Source: CAWATG01 sp963785035 (GTDB taxonomy: Bacteria; Actinomycetota; Acidimicrobiia; IMCC26256; CAWATG01). Taken from it: 64,000 nt of DNA. The stretch is taken from assembly GCA_963785035.1 (NCBI GenBank), contig CAWATG010000005.1:620001-684000 (forward strand), read 5' to 3'. Shown here one piece after another: positions 8,156 to 17,825 of the stretch; the first letter of the stretch is position 1, and every line of letters starts with the position of its first letter. The notes beneath the pieces were generated by a model. The model did no database searches and was not told the origin of the DNA. It saw only the letters and a list, made by a program, of their open reading frames with translations. The position numbers and the translations under genes are program-made.

Positions 8156-8689
8156 TCAGAAGCTGACGTTGGTGCACGCGAGGCGCCCGCCCGCGACGCC
8201 AGTTTCATGGTCGGTACTCAACGCGTGGATGATGACCGACCGAGCTGCCGGAGCGGCCACCGTGAACTGTCGGGTCGCTACCGCGTGGCCGCGGCCGTTT
8301 GCATCAAGAGTGAAATCGAGCCAGATCTCGTGGCGTTGCAGCGACCCGGTCCCGCTGATGTCCTGATAATGCGCTCCAGCGCCGAGCGTCGGAACACTCG
8401 AATCCGCACCACAAGGATTCACGTGAACATGCGCGCCGAACTTCGTACCCGCGGGTGCGTCGACACCCGAGACGTCGAGGGTGACTTGGAGGTTGCCCTG
8501 GCCAATCTCGGCCGCGACAACCTCGACCTGTGCGCCGGAGAACGGATTCACGCTCACCAGTGTCGAGACCAAATCAGGTCCCTCACCAATAGTGCTCGAG
8601 TTCCCGTTTCCAGCCGCGGCGGGCACCGCCCCCACAGCGACGAACGCGAACGCCGCCAGCACGATGGGACCAAAATGTCGCAGCTTCAT
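8156..8689 (-). CDS. Secreted superoxide dismutase [Cu-Zn]-like protein
   Basis: A 177-residue protein; ATG 8689 has AGGAGG upstream. A Sec signal peptide is evident (MKLRHFGPIVLAAFAFVAVG ending AAAG). The mature part resembles SodC: GAHVHVNPCG supplies two copper-ligand histidines, GAHYQ the bridging histidine, and SVIIHALSTDHETGVAGGRLACTNV the fourth copper-ligand region plus the disulfide cysteine. The zinc-loop histidines and aspartate are not obvious, so activity is uncertain. Family activity is dismutation of superoxide outside the membrane. It lies just downstream of module 2 in the same direction. Confidence 0.7.
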   Translation of the reverse strand: MKLRHFGPIVLAAFAFVAVGAVPAAAGNGNSSTIGEGPDLVSTLVSVNPFSGAQVEVVAAEIGQGNLQVTLDVSGVDAPAGTKFGAHVHVNPCGADSSVPTLGAGAHYQDISGTGSLQRHEIWLDFTLDANGRGHAVATRQFTVAAPAARSVIIHALSTDHETGVAGGRLACTNVSF

Positions 8690-8788
8690 ATGTTGCCTCC
8701 TGGGATTGGTGCGGTAATGGCCTCGATCGGTTCGATCGCGAGCCTCGGACGTCTGTCGCATCGAGAACGTGAAATGGTTCTTGGCACT

Positions 8789-9463
8789 TCACAGGCGGCG
8801 ATCGCCGAGTTCGTCCCGTCTGCGTATCGACACGGTGCGGCTCGCTGGGTCGCGCGATGTCACGGCAAGAAGGCAGGCCGCAAGGGCGAACGTCGCAGTG
8901 AGCCGGGCGGACGCACCTGGCGCGCTCGGGTAGGCGGGAAACGGCAGCCACCAGCGCGGCGGCAGAAAGGTACTCCCATAGCACGCGACGACGACGACTA
9001 CACCGGCGACACCACCGCCCGTCTGGTCCCCTTGCGACGCCGCCGTTGCCGACACCGCCAGCGCCACGGCCACGAACGCGGCGAGTTCGAGCGCAAGGCC
9101 TCGCAGTGGGAGCGCACCCATACGCGATGATGCCACGGCCGCTGCCGCCGCCCACCACATACCCGTGACGACCGCGACACAGGCAACGCGCGCGAAACGA
9201 CGCGCCGGCCGCGAGGTCGGAGACGCGGCGAGTGTCACTGAGGCAGGGTCGTCGAGCGTGAACGCGGTACCGGCCGCCACCGCCGCGGCAGCGATCGCCA
9301 AGCGGGTCATCACGCTGGCGGGGCTGCCCGTGGCGACGATCACGATGCCGACGGCCATAGCGGTTGCCAACGGCTGCCAGGAGACCACTCGGAGTGCTGG
9401 CGGCGCAAGCGCCGTCATCTGGCGCGCCCGGAGCGCGGCAACTCCAGTCCTCGGCATGGTCAC
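8789..9463 (-). CDS. ABC exporter permease B subunit, module 2
   Basis: A 224-residue membrane protein with about six helices, last gene of module 2. Its ATG overlaps the stop of the long permease A gene (9460/9463). The motif FTLDDPASVTLAASP parallels SLDDPAHKLLSAVP of the equivalent module 1 protein. Alanine and valine are heavily over-represented and no soluble domain is seen. It is probably the second permease or a partner subunit; no named family is recognised. Confidence 0.7.
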   Translation of the reverse strand: MTMPRTGVAALRARQMTALAPPALRVVSWQPLATAMAVGIVIVATGSPASVMTRLAIAAAAVAAGTAFTLDDPASVTLAASPTSRPARRFARVACVAVVTGMWWAAAAAVASSRMGALPLRGLALELAAFVAVALAVSATAASQGDQTGGGVAGVVVVVACYGSTFLPPRWWLPFPAYPSAPGASARLTATFALAACLLAVTSRDPASRTVSIRRRDELGDRRL

Positions 9464-11171
9464 GGACAGAGGTTGCGGGCTGGCGTAGGACCCCCGAAGC
9501 TCGCGACGACGCCGAATTCCTTGGCGAGCTCATCCGCCGACGTTCCCGAGCCAGTCCAACGAACCCAGTCACGTTCAAGCACTGTGCGCACCTCGGCGGT
9601 CGGCACCTTCAGGAGAGCAAGGGCCGTGCGGGCGTCGGCAACCGTGTAGTCGACGCCCCACATCGGCGGGTCGTCCCACGCCGCGAACGCGAGGCGAGCC
9701 GCGCCTTCACCTTGCGCCGAGCGGACGATCATGCGCAACGTCTCGGCGCCGTCGGGTGTCGCGGCGGCGCCCACCCACAGGGCGACCACCGCGCGGGCCT
9801 GACCATTCGCGTCGCATCGCCGGTTCAGGCCCCATGGTGCGGGGGGTAGTCCGACGGTCCACGCCGCGGTCTGCACCGCGAGGAAGAACCCGTGGAGGTC
9901 GTCCTCCGAGCACCATGAAGATTCCTCGATGAACGGCGGGTGGACGTTGCCATCGGCCGGCCACAGCTCCGACGGCGACACACGCTGCGGCGACACCGCG
10001 CGACAGGCTGGTATGGAACGCGACCGGCGAACAGTCATCGTTGGAGGCGATGGTCGCGGGCCGCTGGATGACCTTCAATGGCGGACGGTCGGTGAACGCG
10101 ACCGCGGGGATCAGCGCCAACGTCGCTTCGACACGGTCGCGCCACTCCGGCACATCGTCGGCGAAGTCGGGGTATGCGCAGTACTCGACACGTTTCGCCT
10201 GCTCGCACATCTGGTGGGCACGTGGGTCGATGAGGTACGTCGACCATCTCGACCTCGCGCGCCTCGGAGAGCGGTCGTGTCTGGCGCCAGCCCGTGCCGA
10301 CCGTGACCACCAGGCCCGCGGCCAGCAGCCCGGCCACCGGTCGGCGCATCCCCTCTCGGGCGAGCGCGACGGCAGCCATGGCAACCACGAGACCGGTCAG
10401 GTAGAGCAGGTGCCAGCCCGACGGGCGTAGCTCGAGGAATGGGTCGCCCACGCTCGTCGGCTCGGCCAGGAAGCCGAAAAACCTGATCGAGTCAGCCTCG
10501 CCGCGGTCCCAGGGCCAGGTGGTCCCGTCGAGGAACCGGGTCTGGAGGAGGATCACGACGACGACGGCGAGCGGCCCATACACGCCGCGCGGCAACCAGC
10601 GCGCCACCGCGACCCCGACGCACGCACCGCCTGCGGCGAGGAGCACCCCCGCGGCGATCTCGGCCCACTGTGGCGAACCCCGCAGCTCGTCACCACGTGT
10701 GACCGCCAGTGTGACGACCGCACCGACGGCCAGCACGATGGCCGTGATCGCAGGGCCGATCCCGCTGGCGAGCAACGCGGAAGTCCGGACCGACTGTGGA
10801 GTGGGGAGCGAGCCGAACAGCTCGTCGGCGCCGGTGCGCCGCGGCCGCAGCGCAACCAGGTTGGTCGCAACGATCGTGAGCCAGCCCAGTGGCGCGAGCG
10901 CCAGCGCGATGCCGGTCGATGCGGTCCACCACCCGCTCTCGGTCTTCGTCGCGGCATAGAACATCAGCGGCGTGAGAACTACGCCCGCAAGGAACGCGGG
11001 ATGGCGCAGCACGCGCCCGGCATCCGCCCGCGCGAGAGGAAGCAGGCTACGCCACTCCGTCTCCCGCGCGGACGGAACCGGTCCGACGAAGCCAACCCGC
11101 GGTGTGGCGCTGCCTCGGCGCAGGAGCCAGAACACGACCAACACCACGACCGCGACGATGACGAATTCCAT
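9460..11171 (-). CDS. ABC exporter permease A subunit with C-terminal extracytoplasmic domain, module 2 (frameshifted)
   Basis: Reconstructed as one protein of about 570 residues. The N-terminal 300 residues form 7-8 membrane helices (MEFVIVAVVVLVVFWLLRR onward). After the last helix the frame shifts near 10240 and again near 9990. The reconstructed tail contains two cysteines in MCEQAKRVEYCAYP, a tryptophan-rich middle and no membrane segment, so it is probably outside the cell. Module 1 permease A lacks this tail. ATG 11171 lies 7 bp after the ATPase stop and the end overlaps the next gene by 4 bp. The reconstruction rests on matching frames and gene spacing. Confidence 0.65.
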
Positions 11172-11178
11172 CGAGCCC

Positions 11179-12069
11179 TCACTCCCCCCGGGCAGTGGCG
11201 GAGCGGGCCCCGGCCAGGTCGCGGCGACCGATCAACAGCAGGTACGCGTCCTCGAGCGCGGGTTCGGCAAGCGCCGCGCCCGGCGGCGGATCGCCGATGA
11301 GCCGATGCTGACCCGAACCGGTTCGCCACGACAGGCGCGCCATGGGATCGGCCTCATCGGCGAGCCACACCCGGCCGCGCGCCAACTCGGTGAGCTCCTC
11401 GGGCGTGCCATCGTGCAAGATCCGGCCGTGGTTGATCACCACGACGCGCTGACACAGCGCGGCGACGTCGTCGGTGTGATGCGTCGACAGCAACACCGTG
11501 TGGTGCTCGGCAATTGTCGACACCGTCTCACGAAACCGTAGGCGTTGCTCGGGATCGAGCCCAGCCGCCGGCTCGTCCAGCACGAGCAGCTCAGGCTGGC
11601 CGAGCAATGCCTGCGCCACGATGACCCGCCGACGCATGCCACCCGAGAGCGTCTTGATGCGCTTGTGCATGACATCGTCGAGTCCAACGACCGCAAGGAC
11701 CCTCCGGACGTCGTCGTGACGGGCACGGCGCTCGGTCATCTCCTTGAGGATGGCGATGTAGTCGACGAACTCGAAGGCGCTGAGGTTCGCGTAATAACCA
11801 GGCTCCTGGGGGAAATAGCCGAGCCGACGCCGGATCGACAAGCGACCGCTGGTGTCGCTCGGATCCTCACCCAGGACCCGCACTTCACCTGAGTCGGGCG
11901 CGAGCACTGTCGCGACGATGCGCAGCAGCGTCGTCTTCCCCGCGCCGTTCGGTCCGAGCAGGCCCGTAACACCGCGCCCGAACGCCATCGTGATCCCCTC
12001 GAGGGCACGGGTCGAGCCGAAGGACTTTCTGACAGCGTCAAGCTCGACGGTGACAGTGCTCACGTTCAC
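11179..12069 (-). CDS. ABC transporter ATP-binding protein, module 2
   Basis: A 296-residue intact ABC ATPase. Walker A is GPNGAGKTT, the signature LSGGMRRRVIVAQ, Walker B LLVLDEPAAGLDP and the switch region STHHTDDV. Its ATG overlaps the end of the anti-sigma gene by 4 bp. It is highly similar to the module 1 ATPase, including YIAILKEMTERRAR and the DDVMHKRIKTLSGG stretch, so the two operons are clearly paralogous. The C-terminal 60 residues after the nucleotide domain also align between the two. It energises the permeases encoded downstream; the substrate is unknown. Confidence 0.9.
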   Translation of the reverse strand: MNVSTVTVELDAVRKSFGSTRALEGITMAFGRGVTGLLGPNGAGKTTLLRIVATVLAPDSGEVRVLGEDPSDTSGRLSIRRRLGYFPQEPGYYANLSAFEFVDYIAILKEMTERRARHDDVRRVLAVVGLDDVMHKRIKTLSGGMRRRVIVAQALLGQPELLVLDEPAAGLDPEQRLRFRETVSTIAEHHTVLLSTHHTDDVAALCQRVVVINHGRILHDGTPEELTELARGRVWLADEADPMARLSWRTGSGQHRLIGDPPPGAALAEPALEDAYLLLIGRRDLAGARSATARGE

Positions 12070-12927
12070 GACGGTCTCCCTGTATCGACGGAATCAAATG
12101 CGTCGCGGCGCAGCATGACCACCATGCCGGCACCGAGCGCCACCACAACAAGCACGATCTGACCACCGGACCGGAATGCGGCGAAGCTCTCGACGAGGTC
12201 GGTGCGCGAAGCGCCGCGGGCGCTGATCGCGGCGGCGACGATCCACGCCCCCCCGAGCAGTGACGCCGCCGCGCTCACCCGGAACCATGTCCCGAGCGCC
12301 AAGGTCGCGGTGACGAGCCCGAGCGCGGGAAGGAGCCACAGCACCGGCTCCCAGCCCTGCTCCGGCACCAACGCGCCCGCGACGACCGCTACCACGAGAG
12401 TCGGCGCGAGTACCGCCAGCGAACGCGTCAGCAGCAGGTCGAACCCCGGTGTCGGCGCAGCGAGCACCACCTCACGAGCGGGATCGCCTCGAGTGGAAAA
12501 GACCGCCGCCGTACGCGATCAACGGCAGGAGCGGCGCCGCTACCAAGAACACGAAGTCGGCACGCTCGCTGGATCCGTTCGCGTCGGCAATCCCCGCCAA
12601 GGCCAGCGCGGCCAACACGGCGACGACCCACGCGACCCACGCCGAGGGCGTCACCGCCAAGACGCGGCACATGCGATCCGGCACACCGACCTTGAGCAGC
12701 AACCGCTCCACCAAGTGGGGCCGGGGCTGGTCGACGCGCTCTGTCACGGCGGCAAGGTTGCGGTCGAGCCGTTCCACCGCCACCAGGGGCGCGACTGCCG
12801 AACGGCACGACGCGCAGGTCAACAGATGGGCCTCGACCGAGGCGGTCCGCGCCCGGCTCAACCCGCCCGCAACGTAGGCGGCGAGGAGGTCAGAATCCGC
12901 GTGCCAGGTCGTCGTGTCCCAGTTCAT
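12066..12927 (-). CDS. Zinc-finger anti-sigma factor with multi-helix membrane domain, module 2 (frameshifted)
   Basis: The N-terminus has the ZAS motif HLLTCASC (residues 34-41). Six or so membrane helices follow. The frame breaks at a TTTT run near 12490; after correction it reads FSTRGDPAREVVLAAPTPGF, matching module 1 (FRSDTDPAGELAAATPLVSM). ATG 12927 overlaps the sigma stop at 12924, and the end overlaps the ATPase start. The total is about 287 residues. It probably sequesters the cognate ECF factor at the membrane and responds to an envelope or transport signal. Confidence 0.75.
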
Positions 12928-13457
12928 GCCAACGCCTCCCTCAGCTCGACTCGCGCCCGGGCCATGCGGCTCTTGACCGTGCCCTGCGGGATGCGCAGGA
13001 GTTGGGCCGCCTCACGGGTCGTGAGGCCGTCGAGCACCGTCGCCTGAACCACCGAGACCAGCTCAGGTGACAGGCGGTCGAGGGCACCCGCGAGGTCGCC
13101 GTGCTCGATCCCCACCAGCACCTGGTCCTCAGCCGACACCACGAGCCCGTCCCTCGCCGGCCAGGCAACGAGCTTCGAATGGCGGCGGAGCTGGTCCATG
13201 AGACGGCGAACCGCGATGCCCCACAGCCACGCTGCGACCTCACCCGAGCCGCGGTAGGCGCCCGGCTTGCGCCACACCGCGACGAACGTGTCCTGCAAGG
13301 CCTGGTCGACGAGGTCGGAATCGTTGCACCGGTGCCCCAAGCGGAGCGTCAACCATGGGGCATGCCGGTGGTAGAGCGCAGTCAACGCGCCCCGGTCCTC
13401 ATCGCCGATCGCGATAAGGAGGTCTCCGTCGCTCGGCTCCAGACCCACAGTGCCCAT
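12924..13457 (-). CDS. ECF RNA polymerase sigma factor, module 2
   Basis: A 177-residue ECF sigma from ATG 13457; an open frame continues 21 codons upstream. I prefer the inner start because the GAACCGCTCG block lies within that upstream stretch, 36 nt before it, as in module 1. Region 2 (LVDQALQDTFVAVWRK) and region 4 (LSPELVSVVQATVLDGLTTREAAQLLRIPQGTVKSRMARAR) are clear and closely parallel the module 1 sigma. It probably transcribes this operon. Confidence 0.88.
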   Translation of the reverse strand: MGTVGLEPSDGDLLIAIGDEDRGALTALYHRHAPWLTLRLGHRCNDSDLVDQALQDTFVAVWRKPGAYRGSGEVAAWLWGIAVRRLMDQLRRHSKLVAWPARDGLVVSAEDQVLVGIEHGDLAGALDRLSPELVSVVQATVLDGLTTREAAQLLRIPQGTVKSRMARARVELREALA

Positions 13458-13483
13458 TGCCCATCTTGTCGTACCAGGGGCAC

Positions 13484-13493
13484 CGAGCGGTTC
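13484..13493 (-). promoter_or_regulatory. Candidate ECF -35 element of module 2
   Basis: On the minus strand this is GAACCGCTCG, 36 nt from its first base to the sigma ATG at 13457. It differs by one base from the equivalent block of module 1. Its place inside the longest open frame argues for the shorter start. Autoregulation is inferred. Confidence 0.45.
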
Positions 13494-13559
13494 GCCCACG
13501 ACCGAGAGGATTCCGGGCATGCGCTCCGGCAGCGTTCGCTGTCGGGCACCTGCCCGACG

Positions 13560-14348
13560 TCACGCGCCTAGATCACGGCGTTCGAAGACGGGTATGGAGA
13601 TGGCAATCGCGACAATTCCAACCACGAGCATGACCCATGCGATGGGTGGGAGGCTCGGTCCGAGGGGCCCTCGAGAGGTGGCTTGGTAAAACGGTGACAG
13701 GACGCGCAACGGCCGAAGCCCGTCGATGAGTTGGGCGACGAGATACGCAAGGTATGCCGCGCCCGCCATCCCTGCCGAAATTCCCGTGGCGAAACCCCTA
13801 TGGCCGGTTCCTGCGCTCAAGGCCAGGGCGACGAAGCCGAACTCGATCCCGATGAAGAACATCGCGAGCGTCCCGGGAACGACATGGAGTACGGGGATGT
13901 CCAACCCGAAAACCAACGAGGACAAAATGGTTGAGGCGAAAAGCACGGCCGCGAGCACTGCAATGCTCACCGCCAGCGCGGCACCCTTTTCGAGTACGAC
14001 CCGCCGACGCGACACCGGCATAGTTGCGAGCAGATCGAGGGTACCGTCCTCCTCCTCACCCGCAATAAGGCGAGCGCCGCGTGCAACAGCGAAGATGATG
14101 AAGATTGCCGGGAGCATCAGAGTGAACAGCTCCGTGTTGAGGTAACCCTGCGCGGTCGACATGCTCGTGATGTTGAAGAGTTCCCTCATGACCTCCGGGT
14201 ACTGCGCCAGCATTGCGTCGAAGTCCATGTCGGAGAACGACGGCCAGATGGCCGCCATGACAAACATGGTCACGGCAATGCCGGCACCCCAGCCGATGAG
14301 CCCGTGGCGCTGATCTCGCAGCGTCTTGGCGAAGATGTTGGCGAACAT
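13560..14348 (-). CDS. ABC-2 type transporter permease, third exporter
   Basis: A 262-residue membrane protein with six helices, typical of ABC-2 permeases (MFANIFAKTLRDQRHGLIGWGAG start; helices around AGIAVTMFVMAAIW, LPAIFIIFAVARGARLIAGEEEDGTLDLLATMPVSRRRVVLEKGAAL). The segment with GEEEDGTLDLLATMPVSR is characteristic of exporter permeases that pair with CcmA/NatA-like ATPases. It starts 3 bp after the ATPase stop. The substrate is unknown. It lies upstream of, and in the same direction as, the module 2 sigma gene. Confidence 0.85.
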   Translation of the reverse strand: MFANIFAKTLRDQRHGLIGWGAGIAVTMFVMAAIWPSFSDMDFDAMLAQYPEVMRELFNITSMSTAQGYLNTELFTLMLPAIFIIFAVARGARLIAGEEEDGTLDLLATMPVSRRRVVLEKGAALAVSIAVLAAVLFASTILSSLVFGLDIPVLHVVPGTLAMFFIGIEFGFVALALSAGTGHRGFATGISAGMAGAAYLAYLVAQLIDGLRPLRVLSPFYQATSRGPLGPSLPPIAWVMLVVGIVAIAISIPVFERRDLGA

Positions 14349-14351
14349 CGT

Positions 14352-15255
14352 TCAGTGTCCTGCGCCTTCGTAGTACTCGCGGAAGACATCTTCGAGGTCG
14401 ACCTCGTTGCTGACGATGCGCTCGATACCGAACGGGGCTGCGACCCGCAGAAGCTCGTCCATCGATCCTTCGACGACGATCCGGACCTCACCGTCAACGA
14501 CCTCGAGCTGGCGTACCGATGCCACCGCTCGAAGTTCGCCGATAGGAGGCTCGGCGCCACGCACGAACCTCATCTCGACCCGCCGACGAGCGCGGCTCTT
14601 GAGATCGGAGACCGACGACGTCATGACGAGGCGCCCCTTACGGACGATGCCGACGATGTCGGCAATTGCCTCGACCTCTGTCGAGCGCGTGCGACGAGAG
14701 GAACACGGTGCGTCCAGAACCTCGATATTCGCGAATGAGATCGAGAAACTCATGCTGCATCAGCGGATCGAGCCCCGATGTCGGCTCGTCCAGTATCAGC
14801 AGCTCAGGCTGATGCATGCATGCCTGGACGATTCCGACTTTCTGGCGGTTGCCATGGGACAAGGCGCCGATACGGCTACCGAGATCCAAGTGGAACCGCT
14901 CGGCAAGCCGCTGCACCTCGTTTGGGTCAACATCACCACGGAGCCTCGCAAGGTATGACAGGTACTGCTCACCCGTCAGGTCGCGATACGCGTTGAAGTC
15001 ACCGGGTAGATAGCCAACAGCTCGGTGGATCATCAGCCGCTCACGTACGATGTCGTGGCCGAGCACCGTCGCCGAACCCGAACTCGCCCGAATGAGTCCC
15101 ATCAGCATGCGAATCGTCGTGCTCTTGCCCGCTCCATTGGGACCGAGGTATCCGAACACAGTGCCCGCAGGCACATGAAGGTCGAGATCGTCCAGCGCAT
15201 CCACGACGCCATAACGCTTTGTGAGACCCCGCGTCTCGATCACAGTCTTGCCCAC
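14352..15255 (-). CDS. ABC transporter ATP-binding protein, third exporter (frameshifted)
   Basis: An ATPase of about 301 residues. Visible are GPNGAGKSTTIRMLMG (Walker A), LSHGNRQKVGIVQA (signature with SHGN instead of SGGQ) and LLILDEPTSGLDP (Walker B). After FLSSHALDRG the frame is lost near 14690 and continues as EVEAIADIVGIVRKGRLV, the usual post-switch segment. The start is taken at GTG 15255 (GKTVIETRGLTKRYG); no strong ribosome site is seen. It pairs with the permease downstream. Confidence 0.8.
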
Positions 15256-15438
15256 GTGCTCATAGTTACCGAGGACAGAACTATCCGGCAGGGCATTCGG
15301 TCCCGATTGACGATTCAGGCGCGCGTTACTTCCCCGTATCGAGCGCGACATCCACCATTCACAAGGCCCTTCTAGGATGCGCAGATTGTCCACCAGGAAT
15401 TTCGCTACGAATTCCGTAACACGTATTGAAAGGTGACG

Positions 15439-16790
15439 ATGCAGCGACTGGCCCCCCATGCCTCTGTCCGTCGACAAGAACGCCGCGTAGCGGTCATCGG
15501 CTCCGGTTACGTCGGACTGACCGCGGCCGCTTGCCTTGTCCATCTTGGACACCGCGTCCACTGCACGGACGTGCTCGAACAAAGAGTGGAGAACCTCCGT
15601 GCCGGGGACACCCCGATAGTCGAAGAGGGATGCCGGACCTTCTCAGATCCGGCCTCGACTCAGGCCGTTTGACGTTTGGTACCGATAATGTTGCAGCGGT
15701 CCAGAGCGCAGACACTGTCTTTCTGTGTCTGCCCACTCCCCAGGACGAAGACGGAACCGCCGACCTGTCCTATATCCGAGAAGCCGCCGCACAGATCGGC
15801 CCGCACCTGAAATCCGGCGCGGTTGTGGTCAACAAGTCGACCGTCCCCGTCGGCGCGTCGCGCACCGTGAAACGCATCCTCAAGCGCGACGACGTCAGCG
15901 TCGTGTCGAACCCCGAGTTCCTCCGCGAAGGCACAGCTGTTCGGGACTTCCTCGACCCGGATCGGATCGTCATCGGCTCAGACGACGAGGAAGGCGCGCA
16001 TCGGGTTGCTGCCCTCTACAGCCGCCTCGGCGCTCGGGTCGTGTTCATGGACCCGGAAAGCGCCGAATTGCTGAAGTACGCCTCCAACTCGTTTCTCGCC
16101 ATGAAGATCAGCTTCGTGAACTCCATTGCGGCCTTGTGCGAAGGCTTGGGTGCCAACATCCAACATGTCACAACCGGAATGGGGCTCGACGCTCGTATTG
16201 GGGATCGGTTCTTGGAGCCTGGACCCGGGTGGGGAGGATCATGCTTCCCGAAGGACAGCTCAGCTCTGCTCCGCATCGCCGAGGAGGCAGGATTCGACTT
16301 CGAACTCCTTCGAGCAGCCGTCGAGGCCAATGAGACGCAATACGACCGCACCGTCGACCGTATCGAGGCACTCGCCGGTGGAAGTCTCGACAACCAGGTC
16401 ATCGCACTGTGGGGACTCGCCTTCAAGGCAAACACCGACGACGCCCGACGTTCACCGGCCATCGAAATCGCCAATCGACTGACACGGAACGGCGCGAGGG
16501 TGCAAGCGTATGACCCAGCCGTAACCTCGGCTCCCAGCGGAACCCATCTGATGCCAAGCGCTCTGGAAGCATGTAACGATGCTTCGGTGCTGGTCGTTGC
16601 CACAGAGTGGGCAGAGTTTCGATCAGTTGATCTCGTGGAAAGCGCCGCGCGCATGCGCCGACCGGTGGTGCTCGACACGCGCAGCGTGATCGATGCGGTG
16701 GCCGCGGCGGCGGCTGGATTCGAATTCCATGGGATCGGTCTCGCACCCACGATCAACAACGACTTGATCCTGCTCTCCGGGGTCGCATGA
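15439..16790 (+). CDS. ugd: UDP-glucose 6-dehydrogenase (frameshifted)
   Basis: Oxidises UDP-glucose to UDP-glucuronate with two NAD+. RVAVIGSGYVGLTAAACL near the N-terminus is the NAD-binding glycine loop. NKSTVPVG, SNPEFLREGTAV, the lysine-containing KYASNSFLAMKISFVNSI and the catalytic cysteine region GWGGSCFPKDSSAL all follow. One base is missing near 15629: frame 1 ends after DTPIVEEG and the rest continues as MPDLLRSGLDSGRL. ATG 15439 with GAAAGG upstream is chosen. It overlaps the next gene by 4 bp, which uses its product. Confidence 0.92.
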
Positions 16791-17737
16791 AACGCGTCCT
16801 TGTCACCGGCGGCGCAGGTTTCGTCGGATCGCACCTGTGCGACGCCCTGATCGACCGGGGCGACGCGGTCGTGTGTCTCGACAACCTCTCAACTGGTCTC
16901 CTCGCCAATGTCCAGCATCTCTTGGCGAACCCGCGTTTTGAATTTGTCGAGGCTGACGTGTGCGCAAGCCTCGATTCGATCGGCAGCATCGATTGCATCG
17001 CGCACCTTGCCTGCCCGGCGTCTCCGCCCGAGTACCTACGGCTGGCTCTCGAAACACTCGCCATCGGAAGCCACGGCAGCGAGAACGTCCTCGAGCTGGC
17101 CCGGCAACGGAACATCCGCGTGCTGCTTGCCTCGACCAGCGAGGTGTACGGCGACCCACTCGTACATCCGCAACCTGAGGAGTACTGGGGAAACGTCAAC
17201 CCGATAGGCCCGCGGTCCGTCTACGACGAGTCGAAGCGTTTTGCTGAGGCGATGTTCATGGCGTACCACCGCACCTACAACACTGATGTCGCAATCGTCA
17301 GGATCTTCAACACGTACGGTCCGAGGCTGCGGCCCCAGGACGGGCGCGTGGTCTCGAACTTCATCGCCCAGGCTCTCGCCCGCCAACCCCTGACGGTCTA
17401 CGGCGATGGAAGCCAGACCCGCAGCTTCTGCTTCATTACCGACCTCGTACGTGGGCTGCTGGCAATGCTCGACTCCGATGCGGTCGGTCCGATCAACCTT
17501 GGAAACCCGACCGAGATGACCGTGCTCGAGCTCGCACACCTCGTCCTCAAGCTCACGGGCTCGGATTCACCCATCACCTGTGAACCGTTGCCCACCGATG
17601 ACCCGACGTGCAGGCGTCCCGACATCACACGCGCAGGGCACGATCTCGGCTGGTCGCCGGAGGTCGCACCTCTTGATGGGATTGGGCGGACGATCGATTG
17701 GCAGCGATCTCTTTTCCCTGTTCCCTCCCTGAAGTGA
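16787..17737 (+). CDS. UDP-glucuronic acid decarboxylase (NAD-dependent epimerase family)
   Basis: A 316-residue extended SDR. TGGAGFVGSHLCD binds NAD. HLACPASPPEY and STSEVYGDP are typical of UDP-xylose synthases, and YDESKRFAE holds the YxxxK catalytic pair. The expected reaction is UDP-glucuronate to UDP-xylose plus CO2. It overlaps ugd by 4 bp, which makes its substrate. Together they would supply UDP-GlcA and UDP-Xyl to the glycosyltransferase downstream. A related dTDP-glucose or UDP-galacturonate enzyme is possible but less likely given ASPP and the neighbour. Confidence 0.85.
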   Translation: MKRVLVTGGAGFVGSHLCDALIDRGDAVVCLDNLSTGLLANVQHLLANPRFEFVEADVCASLDSIGSIDCIAHLACPASPPEYLRLALETLAIGSHGSENVLELARQRNIRVLLASTSEVYGDPLVHPQPEEYWGNVNPIGPRSVYDESKRFAEAMFMAYHRTYNTDVAIVRIFNTYGPRLRPQDGRVVSNFIAQALARQPLTVYGDGSQTRSFCFITDLVRGLLAMLDSDAVGPINLGNPTEMTVLELAHLVLKLTGSDSPITCEPLPTDDPTCRRPDITRAGHDLGWSPEVAPLDGIGRTIDWQRSLFPVPSLK

Positions 17738-17825
17738 AGTTGACCGCTGCCGTAGCGGGTGGCGCATTTGTCATCGGCAGCCAGAGTTACCTCGCCCTCA
17801 CCGAGCATCCTGTGGAGCTGTTCAC

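Noticed and set aside
8583..9578. 331-codon minus-strand frame over the SodC/permease junction
   Set aside because: Arginine-rich shadow frame overlapping two better supported genes.
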